Origin: Commensalibacter melissae
Lineage (GTDB): Bacteria; Pseudomonadota; Alphaproteobacteria; Acetobacterales; Acetobacteraceae
Reading direction: 5' to 3'
NCBI RefSeq assembly: GCF_009734185.1
Contig: NZ_CP046393.1
Location: 922,501-986,500, forward strand
Length of the DNA stretch: 64,000 bases
The position numbers and the translations under genes are program-made. Of the stretch, positions 9,656-20,435 are shown one piece after another. The stretch's first letter is position 1, and the number at the start of each line of letters is the position of its first letter. The notes below the pieces were generated by a model. That model searched no databases and was not told the DNA's origin. It was given only the letters and a program-made list of their open reading frames with translations.

Positions 9656-10894
9656 GTGCATACTCGTAGATCAATATTGACTGGAATTAGTGGCGTAGCT
9701 GCATCTCTGGCTCTGATAGATTCAAATTCAGCAAGTGCCCGAAGAGCCATTCGTAAGGCGGCAGGAAGGAAATTCTCGTCAGCAACTCAAGAAACGGTTT
9801 CGAATGGTCCACCAGCCGTAACACCAATAGGTCTTTTTGATACGTTGGCACAATACGCCTTTATCATGGATTATAATACAGGTACCGTTTTGATGGATAA
9901 ATTGGCAGACCAACCTATGCATCCGTCGTCTTTGACAAAAATCATGACCTGTTATATTGTTTTTGCCATGCTGCGAACCGGGCGTTTAAAACTTGATCAG
10001 TTGCTTCCCGTAAGTGAGAAAGCCTGGAAAATGCAGGGATCAAAAATGTTTGTTCCCCTGAATGGACAAGTTTCTGTCCAGGATTTGATCCAGGGTGTTG
10101 TTATACAGTCCGGGAATGATGCCTGTATTGTACTTGCCGAAGGAATTGCCGGATCTGAACAGCAGTTTGTATCCATGATGAATGAAATGGCGCCCAAGAT
10201 GGGATTGCGGAATTCTCATTTTATGAACTGTACCGGATGGCCGGATAGCAATCATCTGATGTCTGCCCGTGATATTGCTCTGATAGCCTATCATCTTATT
10301 CATGATTATCCCGAATACTATCATTTTTTTTCCGAAAAAGAATTCACTTTTAATAAAATCACCCAGGGCAATCGAAATGTTTTGGTAGACAAAGGGCTTG
10401 CGGACGGTTTGAAAACAGGACATACTGATGCTGGCGGTTATGGATTATGTGCCAGTTCTGAACGGAATGGTCGTCGGGTCATAATGGTGGTCAATGGATT
10501 AACCTCGATGAATATGCGGGCCCATGAGAGTGAACGTTTGATAGAATGGTCTTTCAATCAATTTGAAAATGTTAAGTTATTCAATAAAGGGGATATTGTT
10601 GAACAGGCACCAGTTTGGATGGGAGCACAAGAAACAGTTCCGCTGGTTGCAGGTGAAAATCTTGTTTTAACCTTGCCTGTCGGGATGCGTGAAAAATTGA
10701 AGGTAACCCTTGATTATAATGCCCCTTTGTCCGTACCTGTTATGAAAGGACAAAATGTTGAGGCCTCTCTGTCCGTAAAAAATGGTGGAATTACTGTACA
10801 AGTTCCCATAATAGCTGGTGAGACTGTTGAAAAAGCTAATATTATTTCACGTATGATGAAAAATGTAAGCTATCGATTAACGAATAAAAATTAA
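9656..10894 (+). CDS. dacA: D-alanyl-D-alanine carboxypeptidase (PBP5/6 type)
   Basis: Low-molecular-weight penicillin-binding protein that trims the terminal D-Ala from peptidoglycan pentapeptides in the periplasm. Serine-peptidase S11 motifs are present in order: SLTK with active Ser92, SGN at 152-154 and KTG at 253-255, then a C-terminal PBP5-associated beta domain. The start is GTG at 9656 with AGGAA just upstream. The N-terminus, TRRSILTG plus a hydrophobic segment, resembles a Tat signal. 412 residues, normal length. Co-transcribed with rlpA (8-bp gap) and probably with tmk (20-bp gap). The symbol could equally be dacC in other annotations. Confidence 0.92.
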   Translation: MHTRRSILTGISGVAASLALIDSNSASARRAIRKAAGRKFSSATQETVSNGPPAVTPIGLFDTLAQYAFIMDYNTGTVLMDKLADQPMHPSSLTKIMTCYIVFAMLRTGRLKLDQLLPVSEKAWKMQGSKMFVPLNGQVSVQDLIQGVVIQSGNDACIVLAEGIAGSEQQFVSMMNEMAPKMGLRNSHFMNCTGWPDSNHLMSARDIALIAYHLIHDYPEYYHFFSEKEFTFNKITQGNRNVLVDKGLADGLKTGHTDAGGYGLCASSERNGRRVIMVVNGLTSMNMRAHESERLIEWSFNQFENVKLFNKGDIVEQAPVWMGAQETVPLVAGENLVLTLPVGMREKLKVTLDYNAPLSVPVMKGQNVEASLSVKNGGITVQVPIIAGETVEKANIISRMMKNVSYRLTNKN

Positions 10895-10914
10895 TCAACA
10901 TTATTTTATTATTT

Positions 10915-11580
10915 ATGTCAGGATATTTTATTACTTTTGAGGGCGGTGAAGGTGCTGGAAAATCTACACAAGCTCAATTATTGAAAGAAAAGCTGCAAAA
11001 AGATAATATTGATGTTCTCTTAACCCGTGAGCCAGGTGGAACAACGGGTGCCGAGGCCATTAGGAAATTATTGTTATTTGGGAATTGCGATTTTTCGCTT
11101 AAAGCTGAAATCCTGGCTCATTTTACCGCAAGGTGCGATCATGTAGATCAGGTCATAAAGCCAGCGCTGCAGCAGGGTAAAATAGTGCTGTGTGATCGTT
11201 TTATTGATTCAACACTGGCATATCAAGGTTATGGATTAGGTAAGGAAAATCCGGATATTTTGGAATTTATTCAAAAATTATCCAATTTGATAGATTTAAT
11301 TCCCAATTTAACATTGATATTCGATGCCCCTTATGAAACGCTTATTGAGCGTTGTCTAAAACGTCAAACAAAAATTGATGCTTATGAACAACTCGGGTAT
11401 GATTTTCATTATCGTGTTCTGAATGGTTTTCAATTGATAGCTAAAAATAATAAAAATCGATGTAAAGTTATCAAAGCTCATAAATTATTGCATGAGGTAA
11501 CTCGGGAAGTTTACAATCTCGTCACGCATAAACTATCTGAATCAAGATATATTAAAAACAATGACAGCAAAACTAGATGA
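10915..11580 (+). CDS. tmk: Thymidylate kinase
   Basis: Phosphorylates dTMP to dTDP for DNA synthesis. The P-loop EGGEGAGKST lies at residues 9-18, followed by TREPGGTTGAEAIR (dTMP-binding) and CDRFIDSTLAYQGYG. 221 residues, slightly longer than usual because of a polar C-terminal tail. Its last 20 bases overlap the start of holB, indicating translational coupling in the tmk-holB-metG-tatD-MBL operon seen in many alphaproteobacteria. Confidence 0.96.
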   Translation: MSGYFITFEGGEGAGKSTQAQLLKEKLQKDNIDVLLTREPGGTTGAEAIRKLLLFGNCDFSLKAEILAHFTARCDHVDQVIKPALQQGKIVLCDRFIDSTLAYQGYGLGKENPDILEFIQKLSNLIDLIPNLTLIFDAPYETLIERCLKRQTKIDAYEQLGYDFHYRVLNGFQLIAKNNKNRCKVIKAHKLLHEVTREVYNLVTHKLSESRYIKNNDSKTR

Positions 11581-12514
11581 CTCTTTATGGGGACATGAAA
11601 GGGAATATGATTGTTTCAAACAAGTCATTTTCCAAAATAAGCTTCATCATGCATGGTTGATATGTGGTGAGGTCGGGGTAGGCAAAAAAACTTTTGTCAA
11701 TCATGTCATTCGTTTGATTCTTGGTAGCTCTGAAAATGTGTTGGCTAAGATAAGGGCGGGTAGTCATCCTGATTTATTAACGGTTAGTCGAAGAATAGAT
11801 GAAAAGAAAAACCGTCTTCGTTCGGAAATTTTGATGGATGATATAAAAACGGTTGGAACGTTTTTACGATTGACTTCTGCCAATGGCGGGTGGCGCATTG
11901 TCATTATCGAAGAGGCGGATTTGATGAATCAGAATGCGGCCAATAGCTTATTAAAAATTTTGGAAGAGCCACCAGATGCTGCTTTAATTTTTTTAATCAC
12001 TGCACATCCAAACCGTTTGTTGCCAACGATTTTAAGTCGTTGTCGTAAATTAATGCTTCATCCCTTATCAAATACTGTTTTATTAGAAGCCTTGATTAAA
12101 TTAGCCCCCGAATATTCTGAGGCAGAATATCAAAAGATAATTACCCTGTCTCAGGGATCGATCGGTAAAGCATTATCATTATTGAATTCTGACGCCTCAA
12201 ATTTGCAAAATATTGTTGATGCCTTTTTCGAGAAGCCTTTTAAAGGAAGTGAGCTGAATGAAAAAGTTAAGTATATTTTACAAAAAGAAGATGGATTTTC
12301 TGTTTTTTTTAGCTTATTGACAGATAAATTCAATATGCTGATCGGTGAGGCTATAAAATCAAGGCAGAAACGATTTGGCAATCCATCTCGAACAGTAATG
12401 GAATGGATTGACATTTGGCAAAAAATTTTAAAATGGCATAAAGATACAGAATCTTTTAATTTGGATAAAAGACAAACCCTAATTTCCGATTTCGAACTAG
12501 TAAGTGAATTATGA
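11561..12514 (+). CDS. holB: DNA polymerase III subunit delta'
   Basis: Clamp-loader subunit of the replicative polymerase. 317 residues with a modified Walker A (GEVGVGKKT), a Walker-B-like VIIEEADLMN, the NAANSLLKILEEPP segment and the SRC sensor motif (TILSRCRKL), all typical of DnaX-like clamp-loader AAA+ proteins. It starts inside the tmk stop region (20-bp overlap) and ends with a 4-bp ATGA overlap with metG. The C-terminal third is divergent, as is usual for HolB. Confidence 0.92.
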   Translation: MTAKLDDSLWGHEREYDCFKQVIFQNKLHHAWLICGEVGVGKKTFVNHVIRLILGSSENVLAKIRAGSHPDLLTVSRRIDEKKNRLRSEILMDDIKTVGTFLRLTSANGGWRIVIIEEADLMNQNAANSLLKILEEPPDAALIFLITAHPNRLLPTILSRCRKLMLHPLSNTVLLEALIKLAPEYSEAEYQKIITLSQGSIGKALSLLNSDASNLQNIVDAFFEKPFKGSELNEKVKYILQKEDGFSVFFSLLTDKFNMLIGEAIKSRQKRFGNPSRTVMEWIDIWQKILKWHKDTESFNLDKRQTLISDFELVSEL

Positions 12515-14052
12515 AAAACCATTATATGATAACCACCCCGATTTATTATGTAAACGGGTTACCCCATATTGGTCATGCCTATACCTCAATCGCTGCGGAT
12601 GTTTTGGCCCGATTCAAACGATTGGATGGATATGATGTATTCTTTTTGACGGGTACTGACGAGCATGGACAAAAGGTAGAGCAGGCTGCCCACAATAATG
12701 AACAAACATCGGAAATATTTGTAAATGAAATTTCTGCAAAATTCAGAAATATGGCTGATCAGTTAAACATATCATATAATGATTTTATACGAACGACCGA
12801 GGAACGTCATAAAAGAAGCTGCCAGACTTTATGGAAAAAAATCGCTGATGCTGGTCACATTTATCTTGGCGCTTATGAAGGGTGGTATTCACTCAGGGAT
12901 GAGTGTTATTATAGTGAAGATGAACTAACTACTACAGCAGATGGACAAAAGATTGCGCCCACAGGGGCACAGGTCAAATGGTTAAAAGAACCATCCTATT
13001 TTTTTAGATTGTCTGCCTGGCAAGACAAGTTGTTGGAATTTTATGAATTGCATCCAGAATTTATCGGCCCAGAAAGTCGTAAGAATGAACTGTTAAGTTT
13101 TGTAAAATCTGGTTTACGTGATTTATCCATCAGTCGTACGAGTTTCAAGTGGGGTATTCCAGTTCCAGGCGATAAGGATCATGTCATGTATGTATGGTTC
13201 GATGCGTTGACAAATTATATTTCCGCATTGGGCTATCCTGATACGGAATTATCAGATCGGTGGCGTTTTTGGCCAGCAGATTTGCATTTGGTGGGGAAGG
13301 AAATTGCACGTTTCCATGCGTTGTATTGGCCAGCTTTTTTAATGGCGGCGGGTTTGGAAGTTCCCAGACGAATATTTTCGCATGGCTGGTGGACTGTTGA
13401 AGGTGAAAAAATGAGTAAATCAGTAGGAAATGTTGTTGAGCCTATTGAATTGATCAATGATTTCGGACTGGATCCTGTCCGATTTTTTCTTTTGCGTGAA
13501 GTTCCTTTCGGTGGAGACGGAGACTATAGCAGACAATCCCTGATCAATCGCATGAATAATGAATTGGCCAATGATCTGGGTAATCTTGCACAGAGAACTT
13601 TGACTCAAATTACCAGAAATTGTGACAGTATTTTACCAGATACTGGAAAAAGATTGGATGTGGATATACAGTTGATAGCAAAAGCTAAACTGTTGCCGAT
13701 TTTATTAAGGGAACAAATGGACCGTCAGGCTTTTAATGAATCTTTAGAGGATATTTGGAAGGTTATACGCGCTTCAAATGCATATATCGATCATCAGGCG
13801 CCATGGAAATTGAAAAAAACTGATTTCGAGCGTATGAAGACTGTTTTAAGAACCTTGGTTGATGTGTTGCGCGAAATTGCCACTTGTTTACAGCCATTCA
13901 TGCCTAATAGTATGGATAAATTATTGACCCAGCTTGGGGTTGGTAAAAATGAACGTAATTTTTCAGATCTTGAAAAAGAAATTCATTCAGGAATAAAATT
14001 ACCCTTACCTTCTCCTATTTTTCCTCGTTATACGGAAGCTGAACAAATCTGA
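12511..14052 (+). CDS. metG: Methionyl-tRNA synthetase
   Basis: Class I aminoacyl-tRNA synthetase charging tRNA-Met. HIGH motif at residues 19-22 (PHIGHAYTSIAAD), a TGTDEHGQK segment and KMSKS starting at Lys300. An anticodon-binding helical domain follows. 513 residues without the C-terminal tRNA-binding extension, which is the short form common in alphaproteobacteria. Starts on the holB stop (ATGA); its own stop shares one base with the tatD start (TGATG). Confidence 0.97.
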   Translation: MKNHYMITTPIYYVNGLPHIGHAYTSIAADVLARFKRLDGYDVFFLTGTDEHGQKVEQAAHNNEQTSEIFVNEISAKFRNMADQLNISYNDFIRTTEERHKRSCQTLWKKIADAGHIYLGAYEGWYSLRDECYYSEDELTTTADGQKIAPTGAQVKWLKEPSYFFRLSAWQDKLLEFYELHPEFIGPESRKNELLSFVKSGLRDLSISRTSFKWGIPVPGDKDHVMYVWFDALTNYISALGYPDTELSDRWRFWPADLHLVGKEIARFHALYWPAFLMAAGLEVPRRIFSHGWWTVEGEKMSKSVGNVVEPIELINDFGLDPVRFFLLREVPFGGDGDYSRQSLINRMNNELANDLGNLAQRTLTQITRNCDSILPDTGKRLDVDIQLIAKAKLLPILLREQMDRQAFNESLEDIWKVIRASNAYIDHQAPWKLKKTDFERMKTVLRTLVDVLREIATCLQPFMPNSMDKLLTQLGVGKNERNFSDLEKEIHSGIKLPLPSPIFPRYTEAEQI

Positions 14053-14843
14053 TGCATCTGGTTGATTCACACTGCCATCTTGATTTTTTTGATGATGATG
14101 AAAAAAAAGCCATTATTGATCGTGCAACACATGCAAGTTTGGGTGAAGTTGTAACAATAGGAACGCGTTTATCAAATGCGCGGCAGCAAATAAGAATAAC
14201 CGATTATACAACTGATCATTTGAGTGTATGGTGCACGATTGGAACTCATCCTGAATATGTGATGGATGAACCTCTTTGTTCTGTTGACAGAATTGTTGAA
14301 TTAACCAATCATCCCAAAGTTATAGGTATAGGTGAAACCGGACTTGATTATTTTTACGGTAAACAAGAGGCTTTTGAACGACAGAAAGAATCTTTTGAAA
14401 ATCATATCCGTGCCTCGCAACAAACTGGATTGCCTGTATGTATTCATGCCCGGGATGCAGATGATGATATTGCCAAAATCTTAAAGAGAGAGACAGAAAA
14501 AGGGGGAGGATTTCCATTTTTAATTCATTGTTTTACATCTAGTATGAAACTGGCCGAAACAGTTCTAGATTTGGGTGGATATATTAGTATTTCAGGTATA
14601 ATCACTTTTAAAAAAGCCCAGGATTTACGCGATATCGTTCTTCATTTACCTCAAGATAAAATTCTTGTTGAAACTGATTCTCCTTATCTGGCTCCCGTAC
14701 CATTTCGGGGCAAACAAAATGAACCTGCATATGTTTATCAAACAGCAGAATTTATGGCAAAATTGTTGGCGGTTGATTTTGAAACGTTTAAAAAACAAAC
14801 AACAGATAATTTTCATCGTCTTTTTAAAAAGGCGTCTTTTTAA
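14052..14843 (+). CDS. tatD: TatD-family metal-dependent deoxyribonuclease
   Basis: TIM-barrel hydrolase of the TatD/YcfH family, probably a 3'-5' DNase or DNA-repair nuclease. 263 residues with DSHCHLDFF at the N-terminus, GIGETGLDYFY, VCIHARDAD, LIHCFTSS and the C-terminal LVETDSPYLAPVPFRGKQNEP signature, which together supply the metal ligands. Translationally coupled to metG. In this operon context the YcfH/YabD subgroup is the closer match. Confidence 0.93.
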   Translation: MHLVDSHCHLDFFDDDEKKAIIDRATHASLGEVVTIGTRLSNARQQIRITDYTTDHLSVWCTIGTHPEYVMDEPLCSVDRIVELTNHPKVIGIGETGLDYFYGKQEAFERQKESFENHIRASQQTGLPVCIHARDADDDIAKILKRETEKGGGFPFLIHCFTSSMKLAETVLDLGGYISISGIITFKKAQDLRDIVLHLPQDKILVETDSPYLAPVPFRGKQNEPAYVYQTAEFMAKLLAVDFETFKKQTTDNFHRLFKKASF

Positions 14844-14857
14844 AGGTAAATTGTTTA

Positions 14858-15649
14858 ATGAAAATCACTATTCTGGGATGCGGAGGTTCGGGTGGTGTCC
14901 CATTGGTAGGAGGTGATGATGGTCAGGGGAATTGGGGAATATGTGATCCCCTGGAACAAAAGAATCAACGAACTCGATCCTCTATCGTTATTGAGTTGAA
15001 TAATGGCAAAAGAATTCTAATTGATTCAGGTCCTGATATACGAACTCAGTTATTGAGAGAAAAAATTGGCAGGGTTGACGCTGTCATTTATTCTCATGCA
15101 CATGCAGATCATATTGCTGGTCTGGATGAATTGCGTTCAATCAACAGAGTTTTGGGTAAAGCCTTACCAATATATGCAACGAAAGATACATTATCTGAAT
15201 TGAAATCAAGATTTGCCTACGCATTTAAGCCATGGAAAACCCAACCATATTTTTTTCGTCCAGTTTTGGATGTTCATCAGATTGATTATTATGATAACTT
15301 CATGATTGAAAATCAATCTATTCAAACATGTGAACAGATACATGGTTTTTGTAAATCCATGGGCATACGATGTGGTGATGTGGCATATTGTACTGATGTG
15401 GTTCGGATTCCAGAACAAGGGTTGAAAATTTTATCCAATCTTGATCTGTTTATTGTGGGATGTTTTCAACGGAATGAACATCCTGCCCATGCATGGATTG
15501 GCAAGGTTCTGGAATGGAAAAAAATTATCAAGCCAAAAAGAACGATTTTAACGCATATGGGACCTGATATGGATTGGAATTGGCTAAAGGCAAATCTGCC
15601 GCCGGACATCGAAGTTGCCTATGATGGACTAATTCTCTATTCTTCGTAA
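14858..15649 (+). CDS. MBL-fold metallohydrolase (PhnP-like phosphodiesterase family)
   Basis: 263-residue metallo-beta-lactamase-fold hydrolase. It opens with ITILGCGGSGGVP and has the metal-binding HAHADHIAGLD motif, with later ligands in the YCTDV and LTHMGPDM segments. Orthologues regularly close the tmk-holB-metG-tatD operon in alphaproteobacteria and resemble PhnP (cyclic phosphate phosphodiesterase), but there are no phosphonate genes here. The in vivo substrate is unknown. The start at 14858 is 14 bp after tatD. Confidence 0.88.
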   Translation: MKITILGCGGSGGVPLVGGDDGQGNWGICDPLEQKNQRTRSSIVIELNNGKRILIDSGPDIRTQLLREKIGRVDAVIYSHAHADHIAGLDELRSINRVLGKALPIYATKDTLSELKSRFAYAFKPWKTQPYFFRPVLDVHQIDYYDNFMIENQSIQTCEQIHGFCKSMGIRCGDVAYCTDVVRIPEQGLKILSNLDLFIVGCFQRNEHPAHAWIGKVLEWKKIIKPKRTILTHMGPDMDWNWLKANLPPDIEVAYDGLILYSS

Positions 15650-15687
15650 TCATACAAATAATAAATTAAAACATACAAGAGTATAAT

Positions 15688-17892
15688 ATGACTGCTGCAT
15701 CTGACGGTTTAATCAAGGACGCTCCCTTTGCAAGGGCATTAAGTGAACGCTATCTGGCCTATGCCCTGTCAACAATAATGTCGCGTTCATTACCAGATGT
15801 AAGGGATGGATTGAAACCTGTTCATCGTCGTTTGATATATGCCATGCGTCAATTGAAACTTGATCCAAAATCAGGATTTAAGAAATGCGCCCGTATTGTT
15901 GGGGATGTTATTGGTAAATATCATCCCCATGGGGATGCCGCTGTCTATGAAGCGCTCGTTCGTCTCGCACAGGATTTCGCTGTACGGTATCCCTTAATTG
16001 AGGGACAGGGAAATTTTGGTTCCATTGATGGTGATAATGCTGCGGCTATGCGTTATACAGAATCCCGTATGACAAAAATTGCCCAGTTTTTATTGCAAGG
16101 TATCGATGAAGATTGTGTTGATTTTCGTGATACCTATGATGGAGAGGAAAAAGAACCTGTTGTTTTACCAGGTGCATTCCCAAATCTTTTGGCAAATGGT
16201 GCAAGCGGAATTGCTGTTGGAATGGCAACAAATATTCCCCCACATAATGTGGGTGAAATTTATCAGGCCGCTATGACCCTTATTAAAAATCCTGATGCTT
16301 CTACACAGGATTTGTTGCATTTTGTAAAAGGTCCAGATTTTCCAACAGGTGGGAAAATTGTTGAAAATCAAAATGTTATTCAACAAACTTACGAAACTGG
16401 TCGAGGCTCATTAAGGCTCAGGGCAAAATGGGAAGTTGAACATGGCCGATTTGGAACTTGGGTTATCGTTGTTAAGGAAATACCCTACCAAGTGCAGAAA
16501 TCCAAATTGATTGAACAGATAGCCACTTTGATGGAACAGAAGAAACTTCCATTATTGGCAGATATAAGAGATGAAAGTACTGATGAAATACGGCTTATAT
16601 TAGAGCCCAAAGTTAAAACAGTGCAGCCTGAAATTTTAATGGAATCCATGTTTAAACTGACTGTCTTGGAAAACCGGTTTGCTTACAACATGAATGTGCT
16701 TGATCGTAATGCCGTTCCTAAATTGATGGGATTGAAAGCCATTTTGAAATCATGGTTGGATCATCGTTATGAAGTCCTAAAACGTCGAAGTCAATATCGG
16801 TTAAATGTTATTGAACAGCGATTGGAAATTCTGGAGGGTTTATTAGCGGTATATCTAAATCTTGATGAAGTTATTCGTATAATTCGAGATGAAGATGAAG
16901 TTAAAACTGTTTTGATGCAAACTTTCAATCTGTCAGATGTTCAGACTGAAGCCATTCTCAATATCCGTTTGAGAAGTTTGAGACGATTGGAAGAAAATGC
17001 AATAAAAAATGAATATGCACAACTCACCAATGAAAAATCTAATTTAAAAACGTTGCTGGCAAGTGAATCTCTTTGCTGGAAAGAAATCAACAAAGAATTG
17101 AAAGAGGGTTTGAAAACGTTCGGTCAGTCCGATGATGGTTTGAGAAAAACGGAAATTTCTGAAGCGCCTAAAACAATAGATGTTATGGATATTCTGGAAG
17201 AGGTGGAACGTGAACCTCTGACAATTATTTTATCCTCCAAAGGTTGGATACGTGCTTTGAAAGGACATAATCTTGACAGTGATAAGCTGAAATTCAAAGA
17301 AGGGGATCATTTATTTAAAATATTGGAATGTCATAGTAATGATCGAATTTGCATTATCGGTAGTGAAGGTAAATCATTCAATATAAAGGCATTAGATTTA
17401 CCAAGAGGCCGAGGTGATGGTCAACCTATACGTCTTCTTGCTGACATAGCAAATGATGCTGAGATTATTGAATTTTTTATTTTAGATGAAAAAAAGAAAT
17501 ATGTTCTTGTTTCAACCTCAGCAAAGGGATTTGTCATTTCTGGGGAAAATCTAGTTACTGAACGGAAAACGGGTAAACAAGTTCTAACTTTAAAGGATAA
17601 TGAAAAAACATTCGCTTGTCTTGAAGGTAAAGGAAATTATATTGCCATTGCGAATTCATCCAGTAAATTTCTGATATTTCCCCTAGAACAAATTCCTGAA
17701 TTAAAAAAGGGTAGTGGTGTTCTATTACAGAAATTGGGTAAAGGAAAACTGAAACTGGTTATAGTTTTTGATTCTGAGATTGGTTTTACAATGCCTGGTC
17801 AAACAAAAGTCAGAAATTTTGAAATATTGGAAAATTATATAGGTAATCGTGCATCTGTTGGACATAAATCTCCTAATTGGTTGAGAATTTAG
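15688..17892 (+). CDS. parC: DNA topoisomerase IV subunit A
   Basis: Breakage-reunion subunit of topoisomerase IV, which decatenates daughter chromosomes. The type IIA core has [16 protein letters not shown] and the [15 protein letters not shown] region (quinolone-determining). The catalytic tyrosine is Tyr123 in [13 protein letters not shown]-terminal beta-pinwheel domain follows. 734 residues fits ParC rather than the longer GyrA, and no GyrA-box (QRRGGKG) was noticed. Separated by 38 bp from the preceding MBL gene. parE is not in the window. Confidence 0.93.
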   Translation: MTAASDGLIKDAPFARALSERYLAYALSTIMSRSLPDVRDGLKPVHRRLIYAMRQLKLDPKSGFKKCARIVGDVIGKYHPHGDAAVYEALVRLAQDFAVRYPLIEGQGNFGSIDGDNAAAMRYTESRMTKIAQFLLQGIDEDCVDFRDTYDGEEKEPVVLPGAFPNLLANGASGIAVGMATNIPPHNVGEIYQAAMTLIKNPDASTQDLLHFVKGPDFPTGGKIVENQNVIQQTYETGRGSLRLRAKWEVEHGRFGTWVIVVKEIPYQVQKSKLIEQIATLMEQKKLPLLADIRDESTDEIRLILEPKVKTVQPEILMESMFKLTVLENRFAYNMNVLDRNAVPKLMGLKAILKSWLDHRYEVLKRRSQYRLNVIEQRLEILEGLLAVYLNLDEVIRIIRDEDEVKTVLMQTFNLSDVQTEAILNIRLRSLRRLEENAIKNEYAQLTNEKSNLKTLLASESLCWKEINKELKEGLKTFGQSDDGLRKTEISEAPKTIDVMDILEEVEREPLTIILSSKGWIRALKGHNLDSDKLKFKEGDHLFKILECHSNDRICIIGSEGKSFNIKALDLPRGRGDGQPIRLLADIANDAEIIEFFILDEKKKYVLVSTSAKGFVISGENLVTERKTGKQVLTLKDNEKTFACLEGKGNYIAIANSSSKFLIFPLEQIPELKKGSGVLLQKLGKGKLKLVIVFDSEIGFTMPGQTKVRNFEILENYIGNRASVGHKSPNWLRI

Positions 17893-17924
17893 TCTTATTC
17901 TAGTCCAAAGGATATTTATAAAAT

Positions 17925-17947
17925 AATTAATTAATTAATTAATTAAT
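17925..17947. repeat. (AATT)n simple repeat between parC and hemB
   Basis: Nearly six uninterrupted AATT units lie in the 83-bp gap between the convergent parC and hemB genes. The tract is self-complementary. It could act as a weak AT-rich transcription end or simply be slippage-prone DNA; no GC stem accompanies it. Confidence 0.85.
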
Positions 17948-17975
17948 ATTTAAAATATCCCCATATAGATGAAAA

Positions 17976-18968
17976 TTATAACTGTTTTAATAATTTTGCC
18001 GCTACTGGAGCAAAATAAGTCATAACTGCATTTGCTCCAGCTCTCTTGAAACAGAGAAGTGTTTCAAGAATAGCCTGATTATTATCAAGATAACCACGGT
18101 TAATCGCGTTTTTCAACATGGCATATTCACCAGAAACCTGGTAACTGACAATTGGAATATTGAATCTATCTCTTACCATCCGGATTATGTCCAAATAGGG
18201 CAATCCCGGTTTGATGATAACTGAATCAGCACCTTCTTGAATATCGAGTTCTACTTCAGAAAGAGCCTCTCGACTATTGGCAGGATCCATCTGATAAGTT
18301 TTTTTATCGCCTTTTAAAAGTTTTCCAGATTCCAGCGCATCTCTGAAAGGTCCATAATAAACACTGGCATATTTTGCGGCATATGACATGATTCGTGTAT
18401 TAACAAAATTATCATTGTCCAATGCCTTTCGGATTGCCGCGACCCTACCATCCATCATGTCAGAAGGCGCGATAAAATCCATACCTGCTCGGGCTTGATT
18501 AATCGATTGCCTGACTAGTATCTCTATGGTTTCATCATTGGCAACATAACCATTTTTTATTATTCCGTCATGGCCATGGCTAGTATAAGGATCAAGAGCT
18601 ACATCCCCGATTAATAATATTTCTGGAAATCTTTTTTTAAGTTCTCTTGATGCACGGCAAATTAGATTATCGGGATTATAGGCTTCCTTTCCCTCTGGAT
18701 CACGTTTATCGTTGGTGGTTACAGGAAATAATGCAAGCGCGGGGATATCCAGATTTGCAGCAGGTTCTATATATGCAGCCAGACGATCAACAGTAACCCG
18801 TTTAATTCCAGGCATTGAAGAAACTTCTGTTTCAATATTGTTGCCCTCAATAATAAAAATTGGCCAAATCAAATCATCTTTACTTAATTTATTTTCAGCT
18901 ACCAGACGACGCGTTGCAGAATCAATTCGATTGCGTCGCATACGAGTCAGAGGAAAGTTTCCAATCAT
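17976..18968 (-). CDS. hemB: Delta-aminolevulinic acid dehydratase (porphobilinogen synthase)
   Basis: Condenses two 5-aminolevulinate molecules to porphobilinogen in tetrapyrrole synthesis. 330 residues, with the Schiff-base lysine region VIIKPGLPYLD and the SYQVSGEYAML motif. The metal site reads DVALDPYTSHGHDG: aspartates replace the zinc cysteines, marking the magnesium-dependent type common in alphaproteobacteria. It lies 15 bp downstream of the permease gene on the same strand and probably shares its transcript. Confidence 0.96.
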   Translation of the reverse strand: MIGNFPLTRMRRNRIDSATRRLVAENKLSKDDLIWPIFIIEGNNIETEVSSMPGIKRVTVDRLAAYIEPAANLDIPALALFPVTTNDKRDPEGKEAYNPDNLICRASRELKKRFPEILLIGDVALDPYTSHGHDGIIKNGYVANDETIEILVRQSINQARAGMDFIAPSDMMDGRVAAIRKALDNDNFVNTRIMSYAAKYASVYYGPFRDALESGKLLKGDKKTYQMDPANSREALSEVELDIQEGADSVIIKPGLPYLDIIRMVRDRFNIPIVSYQVSGEYAMLKNAINRGYLDNNQAILETLLCFKRAGANAVMTYFAPVAAKLLKQL

Positions 18969-18983
18969 GGTATCAATCCTTAA

Positions 18984-20435
18984 TTAATTATGAAATTTCT
19001 GTTGTAATTTACTGTGTTTATGACCATAAAGCCAATAAATAATTATACCTATGAACATCCATCCCCCAATGGTTAACCATGTTATATTGCTTAGGGAATA
19101 CATCAGCACACAACAAACCAAAGTGCCAAATATCGGTATGATATCGCCACCTGGCACCTTAAAACGCCGAGGGAAATCTTTATGGGTTCGACGTAAAATC
19201 ATTACTGATATACATACGAAAAAAAAGGCGGATAATGCACCTATAGAGCACATTTCACTTAAAATTGAAATAGGAATAAAGGCAGATAGAATACAAATAA
19301 AAACCATAAAAAACATGTGTGATAGATGAGGAGTTTTATGGTTGGGATGAATAACAGAAAAGAATTTGGGAATCAAACCGTCTTTGGAAAGGGTAAAAAA
19401 GATACGTGTTTGACCTACAAGAAGTAATACAAGAACAGGAAAATAACCAATGATGATACTGAATTTGATTACGGGCTGTAACCATTTATAAGGGGTGTGA
19501 TCAATGGCTGTTGCCACAGGTGCGCCATTGCCAAGCAATTGATGAAAATTGACAAGCCCAACAATAACAAAGGCAAACGTGACATAAATGAGTGCTGTAA
19601 TTGTAATGATTATTAAAATAGCTTTCGGGATATCCCTTGATGGATTTTTAACTTCCTGTGCAGTAGAAGCTACGCTATCAAAACCTATATAGGCAAAAAA
19701 GATCATGCCGGCAGCTTGAAAGATTCCTGAAATGCCAAAATGACCAAATTGACCTGTATTTTCTGGGATAAAAGGCTTGAAATTGTCAAAATCAACATAG
19801 GAAAATCCAAAAGCGATAACAGCAAATACAACAAACAACTTGATCAAAACAATCATATTGTTCATTCGAAAGGATTGTTTAATCCCTTGTATCAGATAAA
19901 GAGACAGAAATATGATGACAAATGTGGATGGAAGGTTCAATATCCCAGAAATATTCTGGCCGTTTATATTTATTTTCTCTAGTGGTGAAGCGAAAAATTG
20001 ATAGGGTAGGTGTAAGTGAAAACTTATCAGAATTGACTTTAAATATTGTGACCAACTTACCGCTACCGCTGCTGCTCCGACAGAATATTCAAGCACCAAA
20101 TTCCATCCAACAATCCAGGCTATAAATTCTCCCATAGCGATATAGATATAACTGTAAGAACTGCCCGATTCTGTAATCATTCCAGCAAGTTCACTGTAAC
20201 ATAATCCTATGAATGAACATGCCAAAGCTCCTATTAGGAAAGAAAGAAGTACGGCGGGACCAGCATGTTCTGATGCAGCAATACCTGTAACTGTAAAGAG
20301 TCCGGTTCCAACAATTCCACCAACGCCAAAAAAAATCAGACTAGGCATGCCGATTACGCGCGCCAAACCGTTTTCATGCTGGTTATTTTCTATGGATTTT
20401 TTTCTAAATAGTGATTTTCTCTTGGATAGATCCAT
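18984..20435 (-). CDS. APC-family amino acid permease (cationic amino acid transporter group)
   Basis: 483-residue inner-membrane transporter with about 12 to 14 hydrophobic helices. The first helix carries the substrate-binding GVGGIVGTGLF motif of the APC superfamily. The later FFAYIGFDSVASTAQEVKNPSRDIP segment is typical of the CAT/YfnA group (arginine, lysine or other amino acids). The start ATG at 20435 is preceded by AAAAGGG. Substrate cannot be assigned from sequence. It is upstream of hemB in the same orientation. Confidence 0.88.
   Translation of the reverse strand: MDLSKRKSLFRKKSIENNQHENGLARVIGMPSLIFFGVGGIVGTGLFTVTGIAASEHAGPAVLLSFLIGALACSFIGLCYSELAGMITESGSSYSYIYIAMGEFIAWIVGWNLVLEYSVGAAAVAVSWSQYLKSILISFHLHLPYQFFASPLEKININGQNISGILNLPSTFVIIFLSLYLIQGIKQSFRMNNMIVLIKLFVVFAVIAFGFSYVDFDNFKPFIPENTGQFGHFGISGIFQAAGMIFFAYIGFDSVASTAQEVKNPSRDIPKAILIIITITALIYVTFAFVIVGLVNFHQLLGNGAPVATAIDHTPYKWLQPVIKFSIIIGYFPVLVLLLVGQTRIFFTLSKDGLIPKFFSVIHPNHKTPHLSHMFFMVFICILSAFIPISILSEMCSIGALSAFFFVCISVMILRRTHKDFPRRFKVPGGDIIPIFGTLVCCVLMYSLSNITWLTIGGWMFIGIIIYWLYGHKHSKLQQKFHN

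Noticed and set aside
17925-17947. (AATT)n tract as an attachment site or origin element
   Set aside because: No integrase, DnaA boxes or flanking duplications; it is best read as a simple repeat between convergent genes.
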